A DNA stretch of 64,000 bases from a bacterium (GTDB lineage: Bacteria > 4484-113 > JAGGVC01): contig JABRWB010000041.1 of assembly GCA_039961635.1 (NCBI GenBank), forward strand, positions 73,449 through 137,448, in the 5' to 3' direction. The notes beneath the pieces are model-generated. The model did no database searches. It was given only the letters and a program-made list of their open reading frames with translations, and was not told where the DNA came from. The translations under genes were made by a program, and so were the position numbers. Within the stretch, counting starts at the first letter, position 1; each line of letters starts with the position of its first letter. Shown here one piece after another: positions 1-8,213 of the stretch.

Positions 1-819
1 CTCAAACATTGCTCGAATTTCATCAACGATAGTTTCCCCTTCACCAATCCAAAGAAAACCTCCAGATTTCAATAAAAGCCCAGCGTTTGCAAGCAAATCA
101 CTAGCCGCCTCATTTCCTAAATAGGTTAACACGTAACGGCAAGCAATCAAATCCACATTTCCTTTCAAGCTGAAAATCGCATTTTCCTCTTCGGAATCAG
201 GATTTGGAGGCACTTTTAAATTAAGCTTCACCAAATCGGCCTGTATAAAGGAGCAGCGATTGCGCAGTTCGTGAATTACTTCATATTTGTGCGATGTCGG
301 CATTCCGCAAGGAGTAAAGAAAGAATTGGAAGTGTCGCAATCAATCGCCTCGATATCAATTTTGGGGTAAATCCCTCTTCTTGCAAAGTCAATTGCCTCG
401 CTGATCATGTCAATACCGATAACGCTCCATTCACATTTTTGCATGCAGCACCTATTACAAATAATCGCAAGGGAATATGCCTCGTGTCCGAAACCGCAGC
501 CGATGCTAAATACCAAAATGCGCGACGATTCTTTGGACACTTCGGCGATAATCCGTTCTGCTTTAAAAAAGGCGGCTGGATCACGAAAAAACCCCGGCGA
601 ATATCTTACCGGAAACAGCCCCAGTATTACTTTTTTGGCCTTCGGACTTGCGGACAACCAAGTTGCAAACTCATCCCATCTTGATAATCCAGCGTGATTC
701 AGCGCGGTTGTAAACCGCCTAATAAGGTGTTCCCTTCGATACCTTTGCAAATCATGTCCCGCAAGATACGATGCGCGCGCTAAAATAGCATTGAATTCCT
801 CATCGGAAGGCGGATTCAT
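1..819 (-). CDS. CheR-type SAM-dependent methyltransferase, 3' end beyond window
   Basis: The frame runs off the left edge, so only about 273 N-terminal residues are visible. Seen: an N-terminal helical part with YRREHLIRRF, then FFRDPAAFF, a SAM-binding loop read as IGCGFGHEAYSLA, an acidic strand end in VIGIDM, and DLIACRYVLTYL near the cut, which matches the DxIxCRNVLIY motif of CheR. In the family, CheR methylates glutamates of chemoreceptors. Here the usual GCSTGEE loop is altered to GCGFGHE and no chemoreceptor or other che gene is in the window, so the substrate is open. I chose ATG at 819; an in-frame GTG at 843 is possible, and neither has a clear ribosome-binding site. Family assignment is fairly sure, role is not. 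Confidence 0.8.
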   Translation of the reverse strand, partial: MNPPSDEEFNAILARASYLAGHDLQRYRREHLIRRFTTALNHAGLSRWDEFATWLSASPKAKKVILGLFPVRYSPGFFRDPAAFFKAERIIAEVSKESSRILVFSIGCGFGHEAYSLAIICNRCCMQKCEWSVIGIDMISEAIDFARRGIYPKIDIEAIDCDTSNSFFTPCGMPTSHKYEVIHELRNRCSFIQADLVKLNLKVPPNPDSEEENAIFSLKGNVDLIACRYVLTYLGNEAASDLLANAGLLLKSGGFLWIGEGETIVDEIRAMFE

Positions 820-923
820 CACGGGTTTCGGGAATCGGCTCACGACATAAAAATAGCACGACAAGGCTGCGGGCGCGCCCGATTGACACCTTAGACAGGG
901 AAGGCCACATCCTGCATATGGCG

Positions 924-939
924 CATAATGTATATTATG
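924..939. repeat. AT-rich dyad in the intergenic region
   Basis: CATAAT and ATTATG form a perfect 6-base inverted repeat around GTAT, and a second dyad (ATGTA/TACAT) overlaps it just downstream. The site lies between divergent genes, so an operator for a regulator is possible; no function is shown by the sequence. Confidence 0.35.
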
Positions 940-1007
940 TTACATACACTATGATTGAATTGAGGTGGATTGAAATCTAGTGAAAGCTGGAACAGATGGC
1001 GACCTGT

Positions 1008-1036
1008 TTGCCGCATACCGAGCGCCGTGTTAATAT
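1008..1036 (+). promoter_or_regulatory. Candidate promoter of the 2-oxoacid oxidoreductase operon
   Basis: TTGCCG at 1008-1013 and TAATAT at 1031-1036 with a 17-base spacer, about 90 bases before the ATG at 1127. The hexamers are good but not perfect matches to the housekeeping consensus. Confidence 0.4.
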
Positions 1037-1126
1037 TTTCTTGGATCCCACCAATGGCCAACGTTCGCATTGCCCACGTGGAATTACTTGTTTTGGCGCG
1101 AATAAATCCGGCCGCGGGAGTTGTTG

Positions 1127-1336
1127 ATGCCTCATATTGACGTTCTTATGGAGACCTGCAAAGGGTGCCAGCTTTGCGTGCCGGCATGTCCACACGACTT
1201 GATTCACTACACCAAGTCGGAAATTAACCAGAGCGGGTTTTATCCTGTACAGTATATCGACCCTGATGCAAAATGTACTGGTTGCAAGTTATGCGCCGTC
1301 ATCTGTCCCGACATTGCTATCAGGGTATACAAGTGA
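1127..1336 (+). CDS. 2-oxoacid:ferredoxin oxidoreductase, ferredoxin (delta) subunit
   Basis: A 69-residue protein with two 4Fe-4S cluster motifs, CKGCQLCVPACP and CTGCKLCAVICP, the hallmark of 2[4Fe-4S] ferredoxins. As first gene of a four-gene operon with the alpha, beta and gamma subunits of a 2-oxoacid:ferredoxin oxidoreductase, it most likely carries electrons from the thiamine diphosphate centre to free ferredoxin. I start it at ATG 1127 because GGGAG lies six bases upstream; two in-frame TTG codons at 1121 and 1124 are too close to that site. Cytoplasmic. Length is typical for the delta subunit of four-subunit enzymes. Confidence 0.93.
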   Translation: MPHIDVLMETCKGCQLCVPACPHDLIHYTKSEINQSGFYPVQYIDPDAKCTGCKLCAVICPDIAIRVYK

Positions 1337-1363
1337 AAATGGCGAATTTTCCTGGAGGTTCCG

Positions 1364-2473
1364 ATGTCAGATAACGGCGGCGACCGTGAATTAATGAAAG
1401 GCAACCATGCAATGTGCCTGGGAGCCATTCGGGCTGGCGCAAGGGCGTATTACGGGTACCCGATAACTCCGCAGAATGAGGCAACCGAATATATGTCATT
1501 CCATATGCCTAAGGCCGGCGGAACGTTCATCCAGGCGGAAAGCGAGGTTGCCGCGATTAACATGGTTTTCGGTGCGGCGGCGGCTGGAGTACGCGCAATG
1601 ACCTCAAGCTCCTCGCCCGGCATTTCGTTGAAGCAGGAAGGAATCAGTTACATCGCGACAGCGGAACTTCCATGTGTTGTTGCCAACATTGTCCGTTGCG
1701 GGCCGGGCTTGGGAAACATTGCTCCGCATCAGGGTGATTATTTTCAAGGAACAAGAGGCGGTGGTCACGGAGACTATCGAACTATTACACTTGCGCCGGC
1801 CAGCGTCCAGGAAATGGCGCAGTTGACATATTCGGCTTTTGACCTGGCTGACGAGTACAGGAACCCTGCCCTGATTCTTTCCGATGGCGTAATCGGTCAG
1901 ATGATGGAGCCGGTGGACTTGGCGACGATTCCGGCAAAAGATCCTCCCGTAAAGGACTGGGCTGTTGGCCCCGGTCAAGACAAACGTCCCAGAAACGTCC
2001 ATACAACGATTTACCTGGATCCCGAAGAGATGGCGGAGTTCCATCTAAAACTGATTGCCAAATACGATCGAATCAGGCGTGAAGTTAATTACTTTGAAGA
2101 ATACATGACGGATGACGCCGAAATCCTGATTGTGGCATACGGTACGAGCTCCAGGGTTGCTCGAACGGCAATCAAAAGGATGAGAACCGCAAACGGTCCG
2201 AAGGTCGGCCTTTTCAGGCCAATCAGCGTTTGGCCTTTTCCAGCCCGAAAGCTTTTGGAGATGTGCACTAACTACAAGTGCATTTTGGTGCTGGAGATGA
2301 ATTGGGGACAGATGGTAGAAGATGTGCGTCTTGTTGTGGGCGACAAGGTACCGATTCACTTTGCTGGAAAGCACGGTGGGCTGCTTTTTACTCCGGCTGA
2401 AATTGTGGCTTTGGCCAATAATCTGTCCGCTGATCCGCTCAATCCCGGGTCTTTATGGAGTATCGTCCGGTAA
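1364..2473 (+). CDS. vorB: 2-oxoacid:ferredoxin oxidoreductase alpha subunit, VorB type
   Basis: 369 residues. It opens with KGNHAMCLGAIRAGARAYYG, followed by YPITPQNEATEY and SSSSPGISLKQEGISY, all typical of the VorB/KorA alpha subunit that binds the pyrimidine part of thiamine diphosphate and forms the substrate pocket. VorB proteins act in oxidative decarboxylation of branched-chain 2-oxoacids to acyl-CoA with ferredoxin as acceptor; 2-oxoglutarate is a possible alternative substrate that the sequence cannot exclude. GGAGG sits six bases before the ATG. It lies 27 bases after the ferredoxin gene and 46 before the beta subunit. No gamma domain is fused at the N terminus; gamma is a separate gene downstream. 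Confidence 0.93.
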   Translation: MSDNGGDRELMKGNHAMCLGAIRAGARAYYGYPITPQNEATEYMSFHMPKAGGTFIQAESEVAAINMVFGAAAAGVRAMTSSSSPGISLKQEGISYIATAELPCVVANIVRCGPGLGNIAPHQGDYFQGTRGGGHGDYRTITLAPASVQEMAQLTYSAFDLADEYRNPALILSDGVIGQMMEPVDLATIPAKDPPVKDWAVGPGQDKRPRNVHTTIYLDPEEMAEFHLKLIAKYDRIRREVNYFEEYMTDDAEILIVAYGTSSRVARTAIKRMRTANGPKVGLFRPISVWPFPARKLLEMCTNYKCILVLEMNWGQMVEDVRLVVGDKVPIHFAGKHGGLLFTPAEIVALANNLSADPLNPGSLWSIVR

Positions 2474-2519
2474 TTTGACCGAGCGGCAGGTTTTACCGCT
2501 CGGACAAGGAGGTTTTTAG

Positions 2520-3317
2520 ATGGAAGCATTGGCTGATTCCAAAGAAAGGTGCGAGCAAATAGTATTCGATCGTCCGGACGCACTCACCAGCCGCGGATAC
2601 ACATACTGCCCGGGTTGTGGACACGGAACGATTCACAGACTTGTGGCCGAATTGATTGACGAATTCGGCCTGAAAGATCGCACCGTTGGTATGGCTTCAG
2701 TTGGCTGCAGCGTGTTCAGCTACTGGTTCTTCGACTGCGACTTTATTAGTTGCGCACACGGGCGCGCGATGGCGAATGCGACGGGCGTCAAGCGCGCGCA
2801 CCCGGATGCATTTGTCTTTACATATCAAGGCGATGGCGACTTGGCCAGTATCGGAATGGCAGAAACCATCCATGCCGCAAACCGAGGAGAACTGATTACC
2901 GTCATCTTCGTGAACAACGCAATTTACGGAATGACCGGCGGCCAAATGGCTCCGACCACCCTCGAAAATATGGTTACTACAACCTCCCCTCTTGGCCGCG
3001 ATCCGCTTCTGGTCGGCCATCCGATAAGAGTCGTCGAGATGCTGTCGCTACTGGAAGGCGTCGCGTTTGCTGCTCGGGCATCGGTTTCAAGCGCGAAGAA
3101 TACGCTAAAGGCCAAAGCCCTCATGAAAAAGGCTTTCCGCGCACAACTTGAAAAGAAAGGATTTGGAATAATCGAAATCCTTTCGAATTGCAACACGAAC
3201 TGGAATAAATCTCCTATTGAGGCAAACGAGTGGATAGACGCCGAGATGGTGAAGGTTTTTCCGCTTGGTGTATACAAGGACGTTTTTGCCGGAGAAAAGG
3301 GAAAGAAGGATGAATGA
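2520..3317 (+). CDS. 2-oxoacid:ferredoxin oxidoreductase beta subunit (thiamine diphosphate-binding)
   Basis: 265 residues. It has the N-terminal YCPGCGHG motif and the thiamine diphosphate/Mg2+ signature GDGDLASIGMAE followed by NNAIYGMTGGQMAPTT, as in beta subunits of the VorA/KorB class. It binds the cofactor and probably the catalytic-side iron-sulphur ligands; the partner is the alpha subunit encoded just upstream. An AGGAGG site lies seven bases before ATG 2520. Its 3' end overlaps the gamma gene by eight bases (ATGAATGA), which suggests translational coupling. Assignment to the family is firm; substrate follows the VorB-like alpha subunit. Confidence 0.94.
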   Translation: MEALADSKERCEQIVFDRPDALTSRGYTYCPGCGHGTIHRLVAELIDEFGLKDRTVGMASVGCSVFSYWFFDCDFISCAHGRAMANATGVKRAHPDAFVFTYQGDGDLASIGMAETIHAANRGELITVIFVNNAIYGMTGGQMAPTTLENMVTTTSPLGRDPLLVGHPIRVVEMLSLLEGVAFAARASVSSAKNTLKAKALMKKAFRAQLEKKGFGIIEILSNCNTNWNKSPIEANEWIDAEMVKVFPLGVYKDVFAGEKGKKDE

Positions 3318-3882
3318 TAAGCCTATGTTCGAGGAAATGATTTTCGCCGGGTTCGGCGGCCAGGGAATAATGACATTGGGCATGACCCTGGCATACGCAG
3401 GAATGCTTGAGGGACGCCAAGTCGCTTGGATTCCGTCCTACGGGCCTGAAATGCGCGGCGGCACAGCCAATTGCACTGTCATCATTAGCGACGACACTAT
3501 CGGAAGCCCTACTACCGACACACCCAGCGCCTCTATGGTGATGAACCTTCCGTCTTTTCACAAGTTCGAGCCGAAAGTGCTGCCGGGAGGCGTTTTAATA
3601 GTAAATAGCTCGTTGATCCCCGAAGTAAGCAAAAGAACCGACATTAGAACCTATTACCTTGATACGGCTGCAGTTGCAAAAGAGCTTGGGCATCCAGTGC
3701 TTGCGGGTATGGTAGCTCTTGGTGGGCTCAATGAGACCATGCACTTGGTTCGCGCGGAAACGCTCGGAAAAGTGCTTGAAAAGATGCTGCCGGAGCACCG
3801 TCACAAGCTGATTCCGCTCAATTTGGAAGCGCTGGAACGAGGTGCGCAGCTTGTTAGAAACGGTGCTTCCGAAGCAAGTTGA
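3310..3882 (+). CDS. 2-oxoacid:ferredoxin oxidoreductase gamma subunit
   Basis: 190 residues from ATG 3310. It shows the gamma-subunit opening FAGFGGQGIMTLG and the motif YGPEMRGGTANC, which is typical of this family. The subunit contacts alpha and beta and may help bind CoA. I prefer 3310 over an in-frame upstream start because GGAAAGAAGG directly precedes it and the conserved region begins at once. It overlaps the beta gene by eight bases. ispG follows after 45 bases on the same strand and may be co-transcribed. Confidence 0.93.
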   Translation: MNDKPMFEEMIFAGFGGQGIMTLGMTLAYAGMLEGRQVAWIPSYGPEMRGGTANCTVIISDDTIGSPTTDTPSASMVMNLPSFHKFEPKVLPGGVLIVNSSLIPEVSKRTDIRTYYLDTAAVAKELGHPVLAGMVALGGLNETMHLVRAETLGKVLEKMLPEHRHKLIPLNLEALERGAQLVRNGASEAS

Positions 3883-3927
3883 TATTGCGCTGCTTTGTCG
3901 TTAACGTGAATTAACTCAAGTTGGCGC

Positions 3928-5016
3928 GTGGTATCCTCTCGTGGTTTGAGCTTTGTGAAACCCAAAAGGCACACCCGAACCGTTATGGTTCGCGACGTCC
4001 CCATAGGCGGGGACAATCCGGTCGTCGTTCAGTCTATGACGACGTCTTACACTCACAACATTCCGGCCACTCTGAACGAGATAAAGCGGCTGTCAGATGC
4101 CGGCTGCCAGCTAGTGCGCGTCGCGGTTCCGGAGCTACGGGATGCGGACGCCCTGCCCCAAATCGTCCGGGAAAGCCCCGTTCCGATAATTGCAGACATC
4201 CACTTCGATCCCGAAATGGCAATCGCGGCCATCAAAGCGGGAGTGGCGAAAATCCGCCTAAATCCGGGCACTATTCGCTCCAAAGAAAAAGTGGAGGAAA
4301 TCGCCAAATTACTTGTATCCGAAGGGGTGCCGATTCGAATCGGCTCGAATTCGGGCAGCATCGCGCCGCAATTCAAAAAGCTGTATGAGCACGACCAGCC
4401 GGAGGCGCTTGTGCAAAGCGTCTTTCATTACATAGACATCGTAAAGGAATTTGGCGTAGAAGACATCGTAGTTTCACTCAAGTCAAGCGACGCGCTGAAT
4501 ACCGTTGCGTCATACCGCCGGTTCAGCGAACTATCCGACATTCCGCTTCACATCGGCGTGACCGAGGCTGGGCCGGGTGTCGTCGGTACGGCGCGAAGCA
4601 CTGTCGGCTTGACGTTGCTGTTGTCCGAAGGCATTGGCGACACAATGCGGGTTAGCCTGACAGAGGACTCGGTTCAGGAAGTCCGCGTTTGCTACGAGAT
4701 TCTTCAATCGCTAGGCCTGCCAACGGCGTCCCCGCAGATTAAACTAATAAGTTGCCCTACCTGCGGCCGGATCAGTTTCGACCTGATAAAGCTCATAGAC
4801 GAGCTTGAGGATGAAATCCTGTCTCAAAAAAAGGACATCAAAGTCGCGGTGATGGGCTGCGTCGTAAACGGCCCGGGCGAGGCGAAAGAGGCCGACATCG
4901 GCATCGCGGCAGGGGCGAATCGCTTCGTACTTTTCAGAAAGGGCGAGGTATTCGGCAAAAATCTGACGCTAGACGAAGCCCGCACCCAGCTTATGGCGGA
5001 AATTGCCAGGCTTTAG
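3928..5016 (+). CDS. ispG: 4-hydroxy-3-methylbut-2-en-1-yl diphosphate synthase (IspG/GcpE)
   Basis: 362 residues, the length of the bacterial two-domain form. IspG reduces methylerythritol cyclodiphosphate to HMBPP in the MEP isoprenoid pathway, using a 4Fe-4S cluster. Seen: RHTRTVMVRDVPIGGDNPVV and VQSMTTSYT near the start, then cluster cysteines C276 and C279 in SCPTCGRISFD and C311 in GCVVNGPGEA. Start is GTG 3928 with other GTG codons downstream (3954 is also possible) and no strong ribosome-binding site. Its position behind a ferredoxin oxidoreductase operon is notable, since IspG needs low-potential electrons, but a direct link is inference. Confidence 0.96.
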   Translation: MVSSRGLSFVKPKRHTRTVMVRDVPIGGDNPVVVQSMTTSYTHNIPATLNEIKRLSDAGCQLVRVAVPELRDADALPQIVRESPVPIIADIHFDPEMAIAAIKAGVAKIRLNPGTIRSKEKVEEIAKLLVSEGVPIRIGSNSGSIAPQFKKLYEHDQPEALVQSVFHYIDIVKEFGVEDIVVSLKSSDALNTVASYRRFSELSDIPLHIGVTEAGPGVVGTARSTVGLTLLLSEGIGDTMRVSLTEDSVQEVRVCYEILQSLGLPTASPQIKLISCPTCGRISFDLIKLIDELEDEILSQKKDIKVAVMGCVVNGPGEAKEADIGIAAGANRFVLFRKGEVFGKNLTLDEARTQLMAEIARL

Positions 5017-5021
5017 CCTGA

Positions 5022-5027
5022 TAGAAT
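5022..5027 (+). promoter_or_regulatory. -10 hexamer of a probably leaderless transcript
   Basis: TAGAAT ends six bases before the GTG at 5034, so the transcript would begin at or next to the start codon. No ribosome-binding site is present. Confidence 0.45.
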
Positions 5028-5033
5028 TTCGGC

Positions 5034-5699
5034 GTGGCTGAAGCTGACAAATCAATTACTCAACGTACAGCTTGTTTGATTGTCCCTGCTTTCAATGAAG
5101 CGGGAACCGTCGCGAGTGTACTCAAGGTTGCTTCGGAATCCGGCATTTTTTCAACGATAGTTTGCGTGGACGACGGCTCGAGGGACGATACGGCGGATGC
5201 CGCGCGGACCATTGCGGGAGTTACCGTCATTTCCCAGAAGAATGCCGGCAAGGCGATGGCTCTTAAAGCCGGTCTCGACGCAACAAGCGAACCTGTGGTC
5301 ACTTTTCTGGATGCTGACTTGCTAAATTTGAAACACGAGCATATTCGCGCTCTTGTCGAGCCTGTTACCTCCGGAACCGCGAAGGCTACGATCGGCATAT
5401 TCAAGGGCGGGCGCGGCCCGACCGATTTTGCACAAAAAATCGCGCCGATGATTAGCGGGCAACGTGCGCTGCTCCGCAGCCTGATGGCCGATTTCGAAGG
5501 CTGGCAATCTGCAGGTTTCGGGATCGAGCACGCGTTGAACGACCACCTAAAAAGCAAGGGTGTGAAAATGCTTGAGGTTGCTTTTGAAGGAGCCAGCCAC
5601 CTAATGAAAGAAGAGAAACACGGTTTGCTTTCCGGTTTCGTGCGGAGGCTGAAAATGTACGCTGAAATAGCGCGTTACAATTTGCGCAAACCTCGCTGA
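5034..5699 (+). CDS. Family 2 glycosyltransferase
   Basis: 221 residues. The GT-A fold signature is clear: an N-terminal LIVPAFNEAGTV, then DDGSRDDT, and the metal-binding FLDADLLNL. Such enzymes transfer a sugar from a nucleotide-sugar donor; the acceptor cannot be told. No membrane segment is seen, so it is likely cytoplasmic or loosely membrane-bound. The start is GTG 5034, 17 bases after ispG, with TAGAAT at 5022-5027 and no Shine-Dalgarno sequence. The length is short, close to the DPM1-like and glucosyl-3-phosphoglycerate synthase-like subgroups; the exact subgroup is unresolved. Confidence 0.85.
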   Translation: MAEADKSITQRTACLIVPAFNEAGTVASVLKVASESGIFSTIVCVDDGSRDDTADAARTIAGVTVISQKNAGKAMALKAGLDATSEPVVTFLDADLLNLKHEHIRALVEPVTSGTAKATIGIFKGGRGPTDFAQKIAPMISGQRALLRSLMADFEGWQSAGFGIEHALNDHLKSKGVKMLEVAFEGASHLMKEEKHGLLSGFVRRLKMYAEIARYNLRKPR

Positions 5700-5730
5700 A
5701 AGGCTATCGCAAAAGCAAGACTCGGAATAG

Positions 5731-6546
5731 TTAACGGCCTCCGGGCGCACCTCCGGGAGGTGGCGGCGGATTTGAGCCCGGGCCGGAATCGGGAGGAAGA
5801 GGAGGATTCATACCCGGTTCGCCTGGATCCGGTGGCGGAGTATTTCCTTCGGAGCCGTTTCGCGGCGGAGGGTTTCGCCTATCTCCCTTCGGCGGTAGAC
5901 CTCCCGCCGGCGGGGCGCCCTGCCCCATCGGAGGCTCGCCCGGCATCGCGCCAGGATTCATACCCGGACGTCTTTCCGGAGTTGCGCCCGGCTCCCTTCG
6001 GAACTCGCCGGGCCGTTCGCCTTGCCTTCTGAAATCTCGGCGGAATTCGGGATTGGTTTGCAAAATAGCCGGTGAGGACTGCTTCGGTGTAAAAAACACG
6101 AAATAAAGCGAGCCCAGGAAAAATATTGCGTATAACAGCATCAATCCGGCAAAGCTTATGCCAAAAGCAAATTTGGTGGACGCGTGAATCGGCCCGCCCG
6201 CCGATTCAAGCCCAAGCTTCTCGCGCAAATCGAAATATGCCGTGTTTATGACCGATTGGTGCTTGTGAAGAAAGAACTCGAAAGCCGCGAAACAGAGCGT
6301 TAGCAGCGCAAATATTATCCCGGTTACATTCTGGATGTGCGGCCTTGGCTGCCCCAGCGCAGCCGTAAAGAACATTAGCGCAAAAAGGATGCTCCAAACA
6401 CCCGGCGCTGCCATCCGCATAGCGACGCTGGCGATCACCTTCTTGTGAAGAAGCTTGTATTCCGCCAGAGCAAGCTCGAAGTCGCGACCGCGGGAGCCAT
6501 CCTTGGCGGCGATCTCAAGATTTGGGTAATGAATTCCGCTACTCAT
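5731..6546 (-). CDS. Membrane protein with long proline/glycine-rich C-terminal tail
   Basis: 271 residues from ATG 6546. I do not recognise a family. Three hydrophobic segments are visible, at about residues 37-60 (VWSILFALMFFTAALG), 67-90 (GIIFALLTLCFAAFEFFLH) and 124-150 (GISFAGLMLLYAIFFLG). After them comes about 115 residues rich in Pro, Gly, Arg and Asn, ending in runs of Pro. GGAG lies eight bases before the ATG, inside the end of the upstream multihaem gene, whose stop is one base before this start, so the two are translationally coupled. A role linked to those lipoproteins is likely but unproven. A longer in-frame start exists inside that gene and is rejected. Confidence 0.75.
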   Translation of the reverse strand: MSSGIHYPNLEIAAKDGSRGRDFELALAEYKLLHKKVIASVAMRMAAPGVWSILFALMFFTAALGQPRPHIQNVTGIIFALLTLCFAAFEFFLHKHQSVINTAYFDLREKLGLESAGGPIHASTKFAFGISFAGLMLLYAIFFLGSLYFVFFTPKQSSPAILQTNPEFRRDFRRQGERPGEFRREPGATPERRPGMNPGAMPGEPPMGQGAPPAGGLPPKGDRRNPPPRNGSEGNTPPPDPGEPGMNPPLPPDSGPGSNPPPPPGGAPGGR

Positions 6547-6547
6547 C

Positions 6548-8110
6548 TCAATGCTCTCCTTTGGTCGAACCACCGGTAACTTGTGCTTCTCCCGGAACGG
6601 TCGGCCCGTCCCAATGCTTAATCGTTTCAAAGTAATGTCTGTAATCCGAATCGAATTTGTTCGAGTTTTCCGGATCGTGGCACTTGGTGCAGTACTGCTT
6701 ATCTATCGTTTCTCCAAGCGGAGTCACCGCACCTCCGGCCTCCGCCTCATCGATGTGCTTTTCCCAGGAATTGTAATGACACATTGTGCACTGCAATGTG
6801 AGTTGCGCCTCATTAACCGAGTCATATTCAACGTGGCAGCTAACGCAATCCGGATTCCAATTTTGCTTCTTGCCGATCAATGTTGGCAGTGCTTCGTGGT
6901 GCTTGCTTGCGCGCCATGCTTCGAACTCCTCCGGATGGCATTTGTTGCAGCTTGTGGCCGGAACAAATTCGCGTCCGATGGGCTGAGTTTGATTCTTGAA
7001 AATCTGCTCCAATTTCGGTCTGTATTCGTTCACCATTATCAATTGCAGGTCGTTTCGCTGCGCGATTGTATCTTCGATCCCTATTTCTTCCTGGGAAATA
7101 AAGAACTCGCCTGCTTTTTTATCCACCGACGTGATTCCAAGATACTTGCCTTCCATGAAAATGTTTTGCCAATATTGGCCCGCATCTGTTTTACTGTGGG
7201 TGATCATCGATTCGCCCTTACGGGGATTGCCGGAAAGCCAAATCTTGATTTCGGGGAGGGATTTCATAAGCTGTTCGACCGTTATGTTGTTTGCTTCCAC
7301 CATTGCAACCCAAAGATCCGCCTTGTCGTGGAACCTGGCCAATAGGTGCTTGAATGTATCGCGGATTGGTAGAGGCGTTAGATACTTCCAGCCGAGACCC
7401 TCTATCCATTCAGGCTCCGTTGCCGACAAAATTCCGATTCTAATATTGCCCTTCGTAACAAAAACAACCGGCGATGCGCTCCACATGTATTTTGTGGCCG
7501 CTTCCTTGCCGGTAACCATCCTGTAAAAATCCGTCGCTTCCAGCTCGGCAGTGATGTTTGTGGAGCCGATGTCCGCCAGGGGTTTTTCCCTAATCAGGTT
7601 TGGGAAATCGCCGGTATAGAGGACGTTGGAGTTCATAAGTGGAAAAGACGCATTGTCAGCCCACTTTGCAAGCTCAGGCATTTCAAAGTTGAACTCGTAA
7701 AATCCGATGTGCATCGCCGAGTAGCCCATTTTGTTCATCATTCGAAGTATGATGTCGGACTTGAAACGCGAAAATTCGGAATTGTCGGGAACTATTTTTC
7801 CCCCGTCCAAAAGCAGCAAATGGCGGTCGTAACCATCCCTGTATTGATCAATAAGCGTACCCCGCCGGGCCAAACCGCCGAGCTGCTTGGAGGAACATCC
7901 GCAAGTTTCCATCTTTCCATTGGTCTCGTAGGTATAGGCGATAAACAAGCCATCGGGATTGAGCTGCTTGACAGCAGGCGAAGGAACCGTGTTCCTATGC
8001 GCGGCGCCGTCTTCATTGCCGTCGGGCTTCGGATTGCATGAAACCGCCGCGGCGGCAAGGCCGATGGCCAGCAAAAAAACAAGCAATCTGACCCAAGTCG
8101 AACTGAACAA
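6548..8110 (-). CDS. Multihaem c-type lipoprotein with metallophosphatase-like domain (paralogue 1)
   Basis: 520 residues. A lipoprotein signal ends at AAAAVSC, so the protein is probably anchored in the envelope. Residues about 50-370 resemble the UshA/5'-nucleotidase-like metallophosphatase fold as found in multihaem proteins, with the hallmark CGCSSKQLGGLARR. The usual GNHE metal-site motif is read as HIGFYEFNF, so phosphatase activity is doubtful. The C terminus has four CXXCH haem sites (C388, C422, C441, C474) in a cytochrome c554-like arrangement. Start is TTG 8110 with GGAGG five bases upstream. It is a tandem copy of the gene at 8214-9743 and is coupled to the membrane protein downstream. 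An extracytoplasmic electron-transfer role is inferred. Confidence 0.88.
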   Translation of the reverse strand: MFSSTWVRLLVFLLAIGLAAAAVSCNPKPDGNEDGAAHRNTVPSPAVKQLNPDGLFIAYTYETNGKMETCGCSSKQLGGLARRGTLIDQYRDGYDRHLLLLDGGKIVPDNSEFSRFKSDIILRMMNKMGYSAMHIGFYEFNFEMPELAKWADNASFPLMNSNVLYTGDFPNLIREKPLADIGSTNITAELEATDFYRMVTGKEAATKYMWSASPVVFVTKGNIRIGILSATEPEWIEGLGWKYLTPLPIRDTFKHLLARFHDKADLWVAMVEANNITVEQLMKSLPEIKIWLSGNPRKGESMITHSKTDAGQYWQNIFMEGKYLGITSVDKKAGEFFISQEEIGIEDTIAQRNDLQLIMVNEYRPKLEQIFKNQTQPIGREFVPATSCNKCHPEEFEAWRASKHHEALPTLIGKKQNWNPDCVSCHVEYDSVNEAQLTLQCTMCHYNSWEKHIDEAEAGGAVTPLGETIDKQYCTKCHDPENSNKFDSDYRHYFETIKHWDGPTVPGEAQVTGGSTKGEH

Positions 8111-8213
8111 GTCAGCCTCCGAATGAACTGTAAGGCACGAAAAGCCGCGCCATTGTACCCCTAACTTGCCTTAGACAAATCCGAGGGACAACATGTTCAA
8201 ATGAGATTACCAC

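Larger units (their letters stand above)
820..1126. other. Intergenic region between divergent genes
   Basis: About 307 bases with no gene that I can support. It separates the CheR-like gene (minus) from the ferredoxin-oxidoreductase operon (plus). It holds an AT-rich dyad at 924-939 and a plausible plus-strand promoter at 1008-1036. A minus-strand promoter for the CheR-like gene may lie in the AT-rich part (TTCAAT, 16 bases, TAATAT, reading leftwards), but this is weak. Confidence 0.6.

Noticed and set aside
271-697. Two plus-strand frames in the first 700 bases
   Set aside because: They are antisense to the CheR-like gene, which carries the family motifs.
883-888. TTGACA as a promoter element
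   Set aside because: No -10 hexamer lies at 16-18 bases; the better promoter is at 1008-1036.
6551-7345. A 264-codon plus-strand frame opposite the first multihaem gene
   Set aside because: The minus-strand haem motifs and lipobox are decisive.
8152-8178. Promoter (TTGTCT, TACAAT) before the first multihaem gene
   Set aside because: The spacer is only 15 bases and the gene is probably read through from its upstream paralogue; not strong enough to list.
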